Assembly (NCBI GenBank): GCA_043228905.1
Contig: JBHGNT010000013.1
Location: 20,770,001-20,834,000, forward strand
Source of the DNA: Azolla caroliniana
Lineage: Eukaryota > Polypodiophyta
Direction: 5' to 3'
DNA: 64,000 nucleotides
Shown here: positions 1 to 11,835 of the stretch, piece by piece
Layout: each line of letters starts with the position of its first letter
How positions within the stretch are numbered: position 1 is the first letter of the stretch
Notes under the pieces: generated by a model
Databases searched by the model: none
The model's input: the letters and a program-made list of their open reading frames with translations, nothing else
What the model was told of the DNA's origin: nothing
Position numbers and translations under genes: made by a program

Positions 1-1365
1 ATACCTGCAACCTAGTTTAACATTACGGAAGGCTATGGCAGGTTGTGGAAAGTTATGGAAGGTAGTAAAAGGCTCTAGTGAGGCATGGGTTTATTAATGA
101 GCATGTATAAAGGTTGTTTGAGGGAACCGTCTCTTGACATCGCAACATAAGTTATCCAATACATTTCCTTTCGTTGTACTCTTGTCCTACTACTTTCTAA
201 GTTTTGCCCTAGGTTTGCACCTACCCCCCTCCCCCTTCATTACCTCTCCTAGCCTACCTACTTGACTCCATCCCATTTGTTACAATACATATATCATGGG
301 TTGATACATCGAATGCATTAACAAATTACATATTTTTTCTATAATATAAATCAAAGACCTCATCATTATTGTGGTATGAATATGTTTGTTAATTGGAATT
401 ATGTCCATCTAGCTTGTATATCATACGCATGAAGCAATAGATAGCAAGACTCGTCTATTTAAAAACAAAGGAAGATTCCATCCTCAGGTGTATATATATT
501 ATATATCAATGAACTTTAGCAATATAACTCATGTGTCAATACACCCAAACCAATAAAAGGTTTAATAATGAGAATTTTTGTGTTTATCATATACATATGC
601 ATTCAATTGAATAGAGGGGCTTTGTAAATGAATCTCATTCTGGATGGGGATGTCAATTGCTTTGTCCAATAGGAATCATGCGCATCTAGCTTGCAGACTA
701 GAAACTAATTATCAATACATGTATGAGGGGCTCACATTGTAGGAGAATCCCATAGATGTGCACTATGCTAAGCGTACCCTCGTGTGCAACACACACATCA
801 AAGCTTGTGTACGATACATGTCAAAGGAATAATTTCATTTATATCTATGCGATAGGGAGGCATATAGTTGTGAGAAAACATGCACAACAAAGATTGTTAT
901 AGGGTGAACGAGGGAATCTCTCGTTTAGCCCACATAGGATAGGTGTGCTCCGAAGAAGCATATGCAGCATGCTAATCATCCATGAGGTCTAACCGAGAAC
1001 GGGAATATAATGTCACCATGAAGAACAAGAGAGCATCATCTTTTATTTTATTTTTTTAGGTGAAGAAGGGGTAACACATGCAAAGCATCAAGGATGCTTT
1101 TAAGGTGAGGGACAAAGCTTACTTCACTTCACACACATGCATGCATGAATGAGAGCAATTCACAAAGAAGGAAGCCCAAGTCTCTCCCCTCCACATCCAC
1201 AGGACAAGGGGAGCTCCCTTTTTTTTTTTCCTTTTGCTGGTGAAGGCAAGAAGAGCAACACACAAGAGCCTCTCTCTCTCTCAAATTTTATTATGGTGAA
1301 GAAGAAGGGCAAGGGCAAACACATGCAAAGTGGATGTGTTCAAAAAGCAGAGGGAGGTGGGGGCT
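1..1365. other. AT-rich intergenic DNA, no gene recognised
   Basis: No reading frame here resembles a protein I recognise. The stretch is AT-rich with short A and T runs. Its right end (about 1030-1365) has three loosely similar purine-rich segments containing GTGAAG and ACACATGCAAAG motifs, which look like degenerate local repeats. A short frame at 1149-1367 is mostly low complexity and has no family features. Confidence 0.6.
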
Positions 1366-1535
1366 AGGGATCAACGGTTCGGCTCAAGCCTAAACCGTTT
1401 AGCTAAACCGGTTTTAAATGGCTTAGTGGATCGGGTCGGCTTAGGTTTGAGCTTGACTAAACGGTTTGGTCTCGGTTCGGCTTGGCTTGAGCCTTGCCAA
1501 ACCGGCTCAAACCGGTTAAGCCGTTTAGAAACGTG
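1366..1535. repeat. Degenerate AACCGG/GGTTCGG repeat
   Basis: This block is built from variants of CGGTTCGGCT, AAACCGGTTT and GGCTTAGG on both strands. It begins with TAGGGATCAACGGTTCGG, close to the start of the similar block at 20166 (TAGGGATTGGCAACGGTTCGG without its last base). Similar blocks lie at 36390-36988 and 63610-64000. I infer a non-autonomous DNA-transposon-like family, but no clear second terminus or target-site duplication is visible here. Confidence 0.6.
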
Positions 1536-1576
1536 AGAGAGAAAGAGAGAGGGAGGGAGGGAGGGACACTGTCTGC

Positions 1577-1688
1577 TCTGTGTGTGTGTGTGTGTCTCTC
1601 TCTCTCTATGCTGTGTGTGTGTGTATGTGTGTGTGTGTCTCTCTCTCTCTATGCTCTGTGTGTGTGTGTGTGTGTCTCTCTCTCTATG

Positions 1689-1723
<35 letters not shown>

Positions 1724-1739
1724 TCTCTCTCTCTCTATG

Positions 1740-1772
<33 letters not shown>

Positions 1773-1812
1773 TCTCTCTCTCTCTATGCTGTGTGTGTGT
1801 GTGTGTGTGTAT
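1577..1812. repeat. Compound (TG)n/(TC)n minisatellite
   Basis: Six or so units of about 30-50 bases each consist of a TG run, then a TC run, then the junction TCTCTATGC. Because the TATGC junction is kept in nearly every unit, this behaves as a minisatellite of compound units and not as a simple microsatellite. Alternating TG runs can adopt Z-DNA. All overlapping long open frames are repeat translations and are not genes. Confidence 0.9.
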
Positions 1813-2129
1813 AAAAGGAGCAAGGATCTTTGTATGATTTTTGATGATTTGAGAGAGAGGATTGAAATCTCTCTCTCTCTCTCTCTCTCAAAATCAAAGC
1901 AGAAACAGAGACACCACAATCAGACAGACACAGAGAGAGAGAGAGAGTAGAAACAGAGACACCACAATCAGATAGATAGATAGAGAGAGAGAGAGTGTGT
2001 GTGTGTGTGTGTGTGTGTGTGCAGGTGGTTTCTCTCTCTCTTCTCCTTCTCCTTCCTCCTTCCTCTCTCCGATGATTATGGAAGGGTTCAGGGTTTAGGG
2101 AAGGCATCCTCCTCTCGTTATTCCCCGCC
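1813..2129. other. Microsatellite-rich upstream region of the fasciclin-like gene
   Basis: Contains a CT run at 1870-1889, GA runs near 1936-1948 and 1981-1995, a GT run near 1996-2020, and a pyrimidine-rich stretch leading to the ATG at 2130. The segment around 1905-1930 (GAGACACCACAATCAGA) recurs near 1956-1972. CT-rich leaders are common in plant 5' untranslated regions, so this may be promoter plus leader. That is inference. Confidence 0.4.
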
Positions 2130-2846
2130 ATGGCCTTCTTCTTCTTCTTCTTCTTCTTCTCCTCTTCATTCCGGCGATGGCCTCCCATCCTCCTCCTCTT
2201 TCCTCTCTGCTGTTCCACTGCAAATGTCATCGCGCTTTCTTCTTCATCTTCTCCATTTTCTTCTTCTTCTTCTTCTTCTTCTTCTTCGTTCTCTCTGTCA
2301 TCGTCCTCTTCTTCCTCCTCCTCGTTTCTTCCCCTCTCCACTCCTTCCATGCCTCCTGCGCAGGTCTTCCTCATCAATCTCATCCTCCTCACCAACCACC
2401 TCAACTTGCCCCCTTCTTCAACCATCTTCTTACCCCTCAATCAATCCATCGCAGTTGCTTTCCCCTCTCCACAAGACCTCGACACTTCCTCCTACCACAT
2501 CATTACCTCCAGGTATACTTTCAAGGATCTTCTTCTTCTTGACCGTGTCGCATCCTCTTCTCGCCTGCAGACATTGCTTCTAGATCGAACTGTGAGGATC
2601 AGCAGATCGGGCATGTCTCTCCTCGCTGATGACCGTGAGATTGTGGCTCCTGACCTCTACTCTGATGACAATTTAGTCATCCATGGCATCGCTAGAGCTC
2701 TTGATCCTGATTTCTACATGTCTCAATCTTCTTCTGCTTCCAGGATTTCCCCTTATATTCCAGGTCTGATTCTATCCATGTCTGATCTTTTTGTTTCCAT
2801 TCGTCTTATAAGTGCATGCTCATTGTCTGTTTCTTGTTATTGTTAA
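2130..2846 (+). CDS. Fasciclin-like (FAS1 domain) protein, low-complexity N terminus
   Basis: A 238-residue frame. Residues of roughly 80-190 resemble a single FAS1 domain of the kind in fasciclin-like arabinogalactan proteins of the FLA19/20/21 group. Visible hallmarks are TIFLPLNQSIAVAF (domain start), YHIITSRYTFKDLLLL (the conserved YH motif) and a VIHGIARAL end motif. Such proteins are secreted cell-surface glycoproteins. The ATG at 2130 sits in CCGCCATGG, a favourable plant context, and is followed by Phe and hydrophobic residues that could act as a signal. A long Ser tract encoded by a TCT/TCC microsatellite follows. The last about 45 residues lack a known domain, and a possible donor at 2764 (CAG|GTCTG) could mean the true C terminus lies in an unfound exon. 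It could be a partly decayed gene. Confidence 0.5.
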   Translation: MAFFFFFFFFSSSFRRWPPILLLFPLCCSTANVIALSSSSSPFSSSSSSSSSSFSLSSSSSSSSSFLPLSTPSMPPAQVFLINLILLTNHLNLPPSSTIFLPLNQSIAVAFPSPQDLDTSSYHIITSRYTFKDLLLLDRVASSSRLQTLLLDRTVRISRSGMSLLADDREIVAPDLYSDDNLVIHGIARALDPDFYMSQSSSASRISPYIPGLILSMSDLFVSIRLISACSLSVSCYC

Positions 2847-5079
2847 TTCTTTTAGAGTCCATTGTTGATGACCTTTTCTGGTTCATAGCTAGGTTTTGTT
2901 TGGACATAAAATTAACTCCCGTTTACTTTTTGAAGGAATTTGATTCATCTGATAACCTTGTTTGCTGTTAGCCTAGCTATAGTTACGTGGCTAACCTAGA
3001 TTCCGTGCTTCCCTTGGTTCTGTTTTCTTACTAAGACAGCAATATAGGATTTAGTTTATTGATATAGAATCCATGTTCTCTGTTATTTTCCATTGTTAGA
3101 TCGTGGAAATTTGATATTGTTTGGAGATATAAGAGTAGAGGCATACTCATTCACGAGTGGGAGCTCTTTGTTTATAGATTTAACACAAATGTTCGAATCA
3201 TCATACAGCTAGGGTTTGAAAATTTTGTGTCCTTCTGAAGCTGACAAATTTATGTCAATGATTTAATGCACTGGGGTTTTTGTCGATTCATGAAGTTAGG
3301 GTTTATAAGCAGGAATTTAGTTCCAAGTCTGCCCCTCACAATCTCATAAGATTGTTCCAGAATCTAGTTTAATTATGTGGTCCAGTTAGGGCTTGGAAAT
3401 GCTTGTATTCAGATGAGTCTACAAGAGTAGATTCTTGTCAAATTAGAAACGTTTTATGAGATGACGCATGTGCTGATTTTTGATGCAACACTATGGAAAG
3501 CTTCACACAAATGTCATCAGAGTTCTTGCATATTCAGAAGATCCTCCAAGATTACAATTGCTAATCCTTATCATGGTGATCACGAAGTCTAGTCTGCATG
3601 TTGACATAATGAATAATCCGAACAGACTGCACATTGCATCATTGATTTACTATGATTCATGTACTGTCAAAACAACCTTTCTATGGTCTTCAGTACAAAT
3701 CAGTATGTTTGGTCCCATTAATAAAGTTTCTAGTTGATATAGAGTCTTGCAGATGTAATGCTTTGTGTCAATCTATTCTGCACTTCTGTATGAAGGGGAT
3801 CTTAGGGAATAAAAAGAACGCAGGGACATTTGGGAAATGTGGAAACTTTGAAGGTCTTGGACCTTTATTCTCTTTTGCTGTTATATGCAAAACCTTCATT
3901 TTTTAGTTTCTCAGCACAAGTAGTAGCCAAACTGTGCAGCAGTGAGACCCTTGGAGACCATATTTTTTAAAGCAAATCAGGATTTATTTTGATGTTTTTC
4001 TTTTTCATAGAAATGAAATGACCTCCATCAACTCTATATTCAATGTGCGCATCCTTCTTTTACTTACAATCCCAATCTATTCTGTGCACATCATTCTCAA
4101 TTTATGCATCCAGAGTTGTTGTAACTAAAAATGGAGAAATTGTGTGTGTGCATTATATAATGTATGTGCATGCAGGTGGCTGAGCGTCAAAAGGTTGGTG
4201 TCTTATATGGCGAAGGAAGAATGTATTGTCATCTCAAGTCATTGCCCTTAAACACTTCTCAATCCTTTGTGGTACTTACTGCACACATGCAAGGTCAAAA
4301 GTGCCACATATATATAAATACGCGCTTCCAGACAGATCTCTCAAGGTGCCATTGTAAATGAGTATAATAGAATTTATTTGTGGAACAAAGGATAGATGTC
4401 TATACATGCCCAACACATATGATCAATCTAAAAATCAATCTTCTTGAAGAAGTCCAATTTTTTCTTTCTTCTTTTGGGAGCATTGTCATAAGGTTGCGAT
4501 CATTGCATCTAGGTTTCTTGGAGTCTTAGATGGTCGATTAACATTTACAATATTTTCTATCTTTCAAGGCATAATATATATATTGTATGTATGTATATGT
4601 ACGAATATGACGGCTTCTATGGTCTCTTCAAATAAACCATCTTGGCAAAAGGCACTACAAAAGAGGGTGACTAATGATTCCTTCCATAACCAGAAAGATT
4701 GATTGATATGTTTGGTTTTGTTCTCAAAATGATGAGATGCCCTAGCATGCTTTCCTGGATGGGAACATCATCACTCATCATAGTACATGTTTCTTTTAGG
4801 TTTACAAGAGAGAAACTAGAAGCCATTACCATGCCATGAACTTGATATGCTGGAAGCATACAGATAAGGAATGGTAGCAACAGTTATCTGAATCTCAAAA
4901 GATCATATTGAAGCATGTGGAGATTAGGAAATTCAAGGTTTTCCAAGTCCCCTAGAGTCATGCCATGGACAATTACCCTCTATCGAGAGATGGTAAAAGA
5001 AAGAACGGTAAACATGGTATATGCATGTTGAAGGTCTCTCTATCAGCTTCCCCAATGAAAACCTGAAGACTGTAAATTT
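2847..5079. other. Intergenic or downstream region, no gene recognised
   Basis: AT-rich sequence downstream of the fasciclin-like frame. Small frames at 3480-3906, 4164-4361 and 4671-5121 do not resemble known proteins and have no exon-like context. TATA/ATGT runs lie at 4570-4600. The region may hold the 3' untranslated sequence of the upstream gene, but no clear signal decides this. Confidence 0.5.
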
Positions 5080-5700
5080 CAACCTACCACAATATGATAT
5101 TGACTTTGTTGATTTAAGCAAAGCATTTGATGCAATTCTTTAGGCAACTTTGTTGAGATGCCTTTGAAAATGACATGAGGCATCTATGCACTATATGAGC
5201 AAGTCAAGCTTGATCTTAAGGATGTCTCTCCAATCTCATTCTAGTACCATCGGTGTCATAGTTTCTCACTATCAACTACAATGTTTAGTGTGTGCATGGG
5301 TGAGGTGGTTGATTGCATCATTATAGTCGTGTATGTCACAAACACATTTGCAATAACGTTACATCTCCATGGTTCAAGTTATAATCACAATTTAGGTTAT
5401 GACTTGCTATACTTCTACACTAATGCAAAGATAATCTTCCTCCATATTAGCAAGAGGCCAAATAGTGTTCATGTATGCATATATTTACATCAATGCCACC
5501 TTTATCAACCCACAATGTGTGATTTTTGTATGCATGAAGAACCACGTAGAGACTCTCACATTGTTTGGTTATGCTTTCGAGGCAATTCCACAATGCAAAC
5601 ATTTAGGAGCCTTGCAAAAAAGCATGGTGGTTCAACCTTGATGCATGCAACAACAAATTGTGCACATGGACTAGCAATCAAAGAGAAGCATGGTATAAAT
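5080..5700 (+). mobile_element. LINE (non-LTR) reverse transcriptase remnant
   Basis: Translated across several frames with stops, this reads as the palm region of a plant LINE reverse transcriptase. DFVDLSKAFDAIL lies at 5101-5139 (compare the usual VDLxKAFDTV), then GIYALYEQVK, then a segment matching the FGLYIDEVVDYI position (FSVCMGEVVDCI). It is full of stops and frame changes and has no usable open frame. The same family occurs at 23313, 27430, 33134 and 43830. This locus keeps the reverse-transcriptase core, whereas most of the others keep the 3' part. Confidence 0.65.
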
Positions 5701-7418
5701 AAATAGATGATACAATGGTTTCAGAGGACATTGATCGTTTACCACCATTCTAGTTCAAATCTTGATGGTTCACACATACAACACTCACATAGTGAAAAAA
5801 TAGAGTTCTGTGAAACATTTTGTAGATCTATGATTGGAAGACATGAGTCATGTAAAGTTTAGACCTATCCATCAAATATTATGTATTGCAAATGGATAAA
5901 TTTCTCTACACATAACAACTAGGGTTCATACAAAGACCATGGCATATGGATATCTATGCATCTCAACGTTATATTCTTGTTATGTTGTGTCTATGTCAAG
6001 CGTTTAGACCTTGATACATGAATATCTATGCATCTTGAATAACATTCGCATTCGTTTTCCAACGTAGGAAAATGGATATTATGCTAGATGAACACTGAAC
6101 TATGCCATGGTTCATTTTAGTGATATAACTATATTATTGTAGGTTTCATCCAAATAAAAAATAGGGAATTTGTAAATATTTGTTTGAGCTTTTTAAAACA
6201 TTTAATCATGCTTGGAATATATGGTTATTAATTTCGTTCCACATATGCAATAGTGTTATTTTCGATTAATAAAGGATACAACTTCAAAGTTATTACTAGG
6301 TTCTTTAATCCATGATCTTAGGTCACAATGCACACACTTTACATCTCCCCCCTCAACATTCATATGTATCCTTAGATTTAGGAAGCTCAAGAATCGGTAA
6401 TCAATTTGCTTGTGAATATACAAATGGTAAGCTCATGAATCTACAATATATCTATGAAGTAGGTTGAAAATTTTGATGGTGAGCTTTTGCAAGAAAAACA
6501 TTTTAAACTTATCGTGATACTCCACAATTACTTTTGAATATGTTAGAAATTTGATTTACTCATCTAGAAATAATATTTTCTTTGCTCCAATTGAACAAAC
6601 ATAGTGTAACAATTTTAACATTTGTTTCAATGAACACATGCAAGATTAAAACTAAGCCATATATTTAAGCATCTTACATTATGTATATTTGTGAGCGGAA
6701 GGTGAGCATGAGTTTTGCTGAATTTGTTGTTGGTTTTCGGAGTTGTTGGATGTATAGATCTCTCTATGGTTAGGCCTTGTGAATCTTAATGGCTAAACTT
6801 TGATGTATTTTGTTTGCTAACTAATGCGAAGCAGTGTTTTTTCGGGGGGGGAAAACAAGGTATAAACACAATGCTATCACATGTAGTGTCCTGTATATTG
6901 TAGATTTGATATGAAAATTAAGGTATATATACATTTTTATACCCCTAAATGTTGAAGGAATGGATGATCAGGCAAATGAAGAGACACTGACATTTTTTGA
7001 ACTATCAAATTATGTTGATCTTATTATGGGTAGTAATTATGTAATTGGATCAAGTTAATGAGGAGTTGTATTCAAAACATTTAGGCAAAATTAATGAATA
7101 GAAAGTAACCATCTAATGTCTTGTATATGAGAACACATACTATTCAAGTATGAACTAGCTCAATAAATGATAATTGCTACTTAAGGACTTCATGAGTAGA
7201 CAATGATATAGGTACATAGAGATAGAGACCATATCCACAAAAGACTTGAATGTGCCTTCACTTGGATGGAGAATTAAAGTATGAACCACAACAAGAAAAC
7301 AAGGAAAATGCATGAAATATCAATGGGAGGCATGATGGATGATCAAGGATGCAATAGCCCAAAGGCAAGGAGGAAGACAAGACAAATGGCTCAAGATTAT
7401 TGTTTCTAATTACAAATA
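5701..7418. other. AT-rich intergenic DNA, no gene recognised
   Basis: No frame longer than about 60 residues looks coding. A short G run lies at 6845-6851. Nothing else is supported. Confidence 0.55.
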
Positions 7419-7731
7419 GGGAAAAGTACCAGGATACCCTTGGAAGTTCGTCTATTTACCAAAATGCCCCTGGAAGTTCCAAATTTACCAAACTACCCCT
7501 ATGTCCAAAAAATTACACTTTATAAAGTAATTATACACTCAAATCTTTGGCAAATAGGGCTAGTTCGGGTCCATTTCTTCCATCTTTGGTAAATAGGGCT
7601 TGTAGATTCGAGTGTATAATTACTTTATAAAGTGTAATTTTTTGGACATAGGGGTAGTTTGGTAAATTTGGAACTTCCAGGGGCATTCTGGTAAATAGAT
7701 GAACTTCCAGGGGTATCCTGGTACTTTTCCC
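7419..7731. mobile_element. Foldback MITE, Mutator-like (9-bp TSD)
   Basis: A 313-bp element made almost wholly of two inverted arms: about 7419-7546, and 7605-7731 in reverse complement, with only a handful of mismatches. It starts GGGAAAAGTACCAGGATACC and ends with the complement. It is flanked by an exact 9-bp direct repeat TTACAAATA (7410-7418 and 7732-7740). Long terminal inverted repeats with a 9-bp target duplication are the signature of Mutator-superfamily elements. It has no coding capacity, so it is non-autonomous. A transcript through it would fold into a near-perfect hairpin. Confidence 0.9.
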
Positions 7732-7862
7732 TTACAAATATTCTTGATTTAAGCTTTATCATAGTTTATGTATATAGTGACTAGTGGCTATTAGAGTATA
7801 ATGGTCCCAATTTGCTAATATATCGTCTTTTAGTAAATCTTGTGCATTTCCTTCTCTCTCTC

Positions 7863-8304
7863 TGTTGCCTCTCAGGAACACGGTCCGTGGTCAGTCCGTC
7901 GACCTAGACCCCAAGGTGAGTGGGAACAACGAACAGAGCTTAAGCATACTGCGTAAGAAGAGAACCGTTGTGGTTCTTCCGTGTGTAAGGGGAGACGGCT
8001 ACAACCAACTCCTTATCACAGGTTGCGCTTACGTACTACTACGCTTACGTATCCGAGACACAGACACTGAATTAGTCGTAGTTATACACAGAAACTCAGA
8101 GAAGATAGTATTCTATTATCAGGCGTTCTTTTACAATTCTCAAAATTTACACGCACCCCCCCCCTTCAGAGGTTTTCTGCCCTTTATATATGCAAGGTCT
8201 AATTAGCCGTTCACGCGGGGAAGCGTGAACCGTTACATACGTTACGCTTTATATAGTTTCTTATTCCTACGCTTTTGGCCGTCGGTTACTATTCTGGCGG
8301 ACAA

Positions 8305-8306
<2 letters not shown>
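7863..8306 (-). mobile_element. Solo LTR inserted in a CT tract
   Basis: A 444-bp segment opens TGTTG and closes CAACA, a perfect 5-bp inverted terminus of the TG...CA type. It is flanked by CTCTC on both sides (7858-7862 and 8307-8311), consistent with a 5-bp target duplication, although the CT-rich target makes this weaker than usual. On the minus strand it holds TATATAAAG and TATATAAAGG boxes (complements near 8246-8256 and 8179-8192), as expected for an LTR promoter read on that strand. The frame 7865-8206 is incidental. No internal retroelement sequence adjoins it, so it is a solo LTR. Confidence 0.75.

Positions 8307-8348
<42 letters not shown>
8307..8348. repeat. (CT)n microsatellite
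   Basis: About 42 bases of CT repeat directly right of the solo LTR. A short CT tract also lies on its left, so the LTR probably inserted into a CT microsatellite. Confidence 0.95.
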
Positions 8349-8351
<3 letters not shown>

Positions 8352-10383
8352 AAAAGCACACAATTACATTAATTGTATGTAAAATACACTTGTTACAACA
8401 CTTCTTAGTTTCCTCTACCTTCCTTCCTTTCCTATCCTATTTAGGGAGAGGGACGTGCTATAACGCCACTAGAAAACCTAAATATGCATTTGAAGAAATG
8501 ATCCCTACTTGCTTTAACATCCAGAAATTCCAATTAAGAATAACCGATTTATTATGTTGCATACAACTATAGGATCATTGTTCCAAAGGGCATAATCATG
8601 TTATTCCAAACGATGAGATCTTCTAAAGTGACACATGCGTGTAGGTTCTACGGTGTTTTGGAACCTTTTGGAATCAACTATCTTAATGTCGGTAATTCAT
8701 TTGGCAAAGTTACATGTCTTGGAACTAGAAAGAGAGTTTGAAACTTGGTTCATGCAACTAGCTTTTACACATGTGTGCTAGCCATCTTTTTTTTATGTAC
8801 AAGTTCAATACCCATACTATCATCACACCCTCCCCTTTTGATGACAATGATATGTTGTTGAGCACAAAAATATTGAACTTGGTTCAAGCTCTCTCGATAT
8901 CAATGATGGAAGTCTATAACTCTATCAAAAGCATTGGCAATATTCTATATAAGTTCCCAATTATTGTCACAAGGAGTAAATCATCCATCCTAATCCCTTA
9001 GATAACAAAAACAATGTTGTGCAAACTTAGAGTCCATCAAATTTCTAAGGTAAATCAATGTTAAGCTCCAATTGTCCCGCTTTAAAATATGACATGGATG
9101 CACGAGAAGCTATTAGCTCTTGTAAGTTCTTGATTTTCTACTTGCACTATTTTTGAACTTGTTGCAACAGAGATATCGTGGATTTCCTACATGTTTTAAC
9201 TTCCTCAAATTTGGAAGAAATACAATTACAAAAAGATAGGACCCCACCACTCTAAAGGATGAGACTGTGCCTAGTACCACACATATGTAGGTTCTAGAGT
9301 GTTCCAAAACCATCTAGAAACAACAACATACTAATGACGACGATGTAATGGAATGTCTCAAAGTAGATGTATGTTTTGCAACTAGAAAGTTGTTTGAACT
9401 ATGTTTTGGACACCTCTTCTATATGTGTCACAACTATGTTTGTATCTAGGAGCATAATACCCATACGGTTGTCATAATCTTGAAGCGCCAAAATTAACTT
9501 TACAAGCTCAAATATATTATCATCATACCATCTATAACAATTGTATGATAGAGACACTCTCTGCATAATGATGATGTCAAGTAGAGTTAAACGATGCAAT
9601 ATAGGAATATAGAAGCACCTATGGTGAAGACTTGAAAATGATTGCCATGTGACACATACTTAATTAATGATATAATCAGGTCAATGACTATTGAAATGAC
9701 AATGACATGATATTGATTATGAGAGTGTGATGTTTGGCTCATAAGAGCATGTTGATTTTTTTGAATATTCCCAACTAAAAGATTCTAACCTTATCAACGC
9801 GGCCTTATCTAATCTAATACAAATGAGAGGCTTGGTTCTTATCTTGTTAATGCCAATTATGGATCTCCTTCACGCAATTAGAACTCTCTTCTTCTTGTCA
9901 CCTAACTTCTAATTAATTCGGTTGCATCATGCATAATCTTGTTTCCTAACATAGTCATGTATGAAGTTATAACAAGTGCCAATCTTGATTCTTATGGTTT
10001 AGAACCTGCACTTAAAATTGAATCGTTTAAGCTCTTATAATGGATTTTGCAACCGAGGTTTGATAATAAATTCTTGAATAATATATTCGAGTTATACTTG
10101 ACCAAGTTCTTCTTGTACATCCAATTCTTTCGTCCTCATAATGTTTCTTATAGATTGGAATTTTAGCAATTCATTCTCACAATGATCAATATCATCAATT
10201 GAAAGTTTATTTCAAGAATAACTTCAATTTGCATCATAAGGGAGCATTCATAAATTCAAATAGATATATTGATCATGAATCTCTTGACCATAAACTATAG
10301 TTGGAAATGTTATAATCTATAGATTTGTTGAAAGGCAATCCAACATAGAGTGAGATTAGTACAATGCACCTAGATAGACTATT
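8349..10383. other. AT-rich intergenic DNA, no gene recognised
   Basis: Only short frames without family features. Two segments around 8630-8770 and 9270-9430 share wording (ACATGTGTAGGTTCTA, GTTTGAAACTTGGTT-like), which suggests an old duplicated repeat of unknown type. Nothing else can be supported. Confidence 0.5.
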
Positions 10384-10408
10384 ATATATATATATATAAT
10401 AATATATG

Positions 10409-10486
<78 letters not shown>
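10384..10486. repeat. (TA)n-(GA)n compound microsatellite
   Basis: Alternating TA tracts (10384-10400, and about 10416-10440) are followed by a pure GA tract of about 45 bases (10441-10485). Overlapping open frames are repeat translations. Confidence 0.95.
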
Positions 10487-10490
<4 letters not shown>

Positions 10491-11835
10491 GATTAATGAT
10501 GTTGCACCTAGCACCCATTCATGTCTCACCTATCAAGATAGTTGAGAACTATTGTTATATGTCAATAAATTCTTTGCTTGATCAAAGCTAAGTATCATTA
10601 TTTGAAATAAGTACAATGCATCTCGGTAGATTTCACTAAGCAACCACAACTTAGACATTGCAATCACCATAAGTCTCATGATGATGTACAACCACCAAGG
10701 AATAGATTCAATAAAAAGCTTGGTCAAGAGATGTATAGATGCATGTGTCGAGAAAGGATAGTAAGCAAATGGTGGTGGGCAGGGCACAACAACCACGCCT
10801 CCGTCATCTATGCATCTCGATCGGTCGAAAGGCCAGCAAAGCATTGGTCGAGAAAAGGTACAAGAGGACTTGGACAATAGGTGCATGCATGTTATAGCCA
10901 CTACGACAGTTGCGAACCAGTATTGTCCATCTATCGAGTACATATGCATTCTTGATCGAAAAGGCCACGGGCATCAGGCCAAGAGCGAATAGTGATTTTT
11001 ACATGCTCGGACGGTGTCCAACAGCATATGTAGGGAGGAGGCACATGACCAGAAGAAGAAGAAGAAGAAGAAGCTAGAGAGTATGGAAGGAAGTGTCTGT
11101 CACTCATGTATGTATGTATGTATGTATATACAATATGTATGTATGTATGTATGTATGTAATAATGTATTTACTATGAATATGACCTCTCTGATTAACACC
11201 ACATGTTTGAATTGAAGAAGAAGAAGAAGAAGAAGACGAAACCCAGATAAGAGTGAGTGTCGCTTTCTTCTTGTATGTACATACATACTCTGTTTCTTCT
11301 TTCACTGTCGATGGCTCTGCGATGCCTACTACCATCTCTGTTTCTTGTTCCTCCAGGACGCCATAGCCTTACCCCTTTATCTCTGATTAACGCCTGACCC
11401 TCTCTCTCTCCCTCTGTCTGTCTGGTCTGGTCTGTCTCTACCTTCCAAGGAAATTACCTCTCTCCCCTCATTTCCACTTCGTTATTGTTTCAAACCGTTT
11501 GATGCTCGACATTCTGAATCTATGGAAAATTCAGGGGTTTCCTTCTTTTCTTACCTTGAATTTTCTACCTTGTTCTTGTCTACGAGCTTTGATTCAGAAA
11601 CGATGAAGCAAGCCTCATGTTTTCCCTTGCTCGAATAAATAGAGAAACAAGGTTAGAGTTTTCGTCCTGTTTCTAAAGCTTCAATGCATCAGGATCTGCA
11701 TTCTTTTTGCGTCAAGTTTGGTGGTAATACTTTCTCCAAATGTAGCTACTATTACTGCGTGCTCTGTTCAATTATTGATCTACTTTTCTTCCCTGTTGCA
11801 AATGTTGCGAGTATATAGGATTTGATGTAGTAACC
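10487..11835. other. Upstream region of the GlcAT14 gene, with microsatellites
   Basis: Contains GAA runs at 11053-11073 and 11213-11240, and two TATG runs at 11106-11127 and 11136-11158. From about 11390 the sequence becomes CT-rich and then resembles a plant 5' leader. A possible untranslated-exon acceptor (TATATAG|G) lies at 11813-11820, just before the ATG at 11836. No protein-coding feature is recognised. Confidence 0.5.

Noticed and set aside
1371-2583. Long open frames through TG, TC and TCT repeats on both strands
   Set aside because: They are translations of simple repeats (His-Thr, Cys-Val, Glu-Arg or Leu-Ser runs) without domains. Only the frame with the FAS1 motifs was kept.
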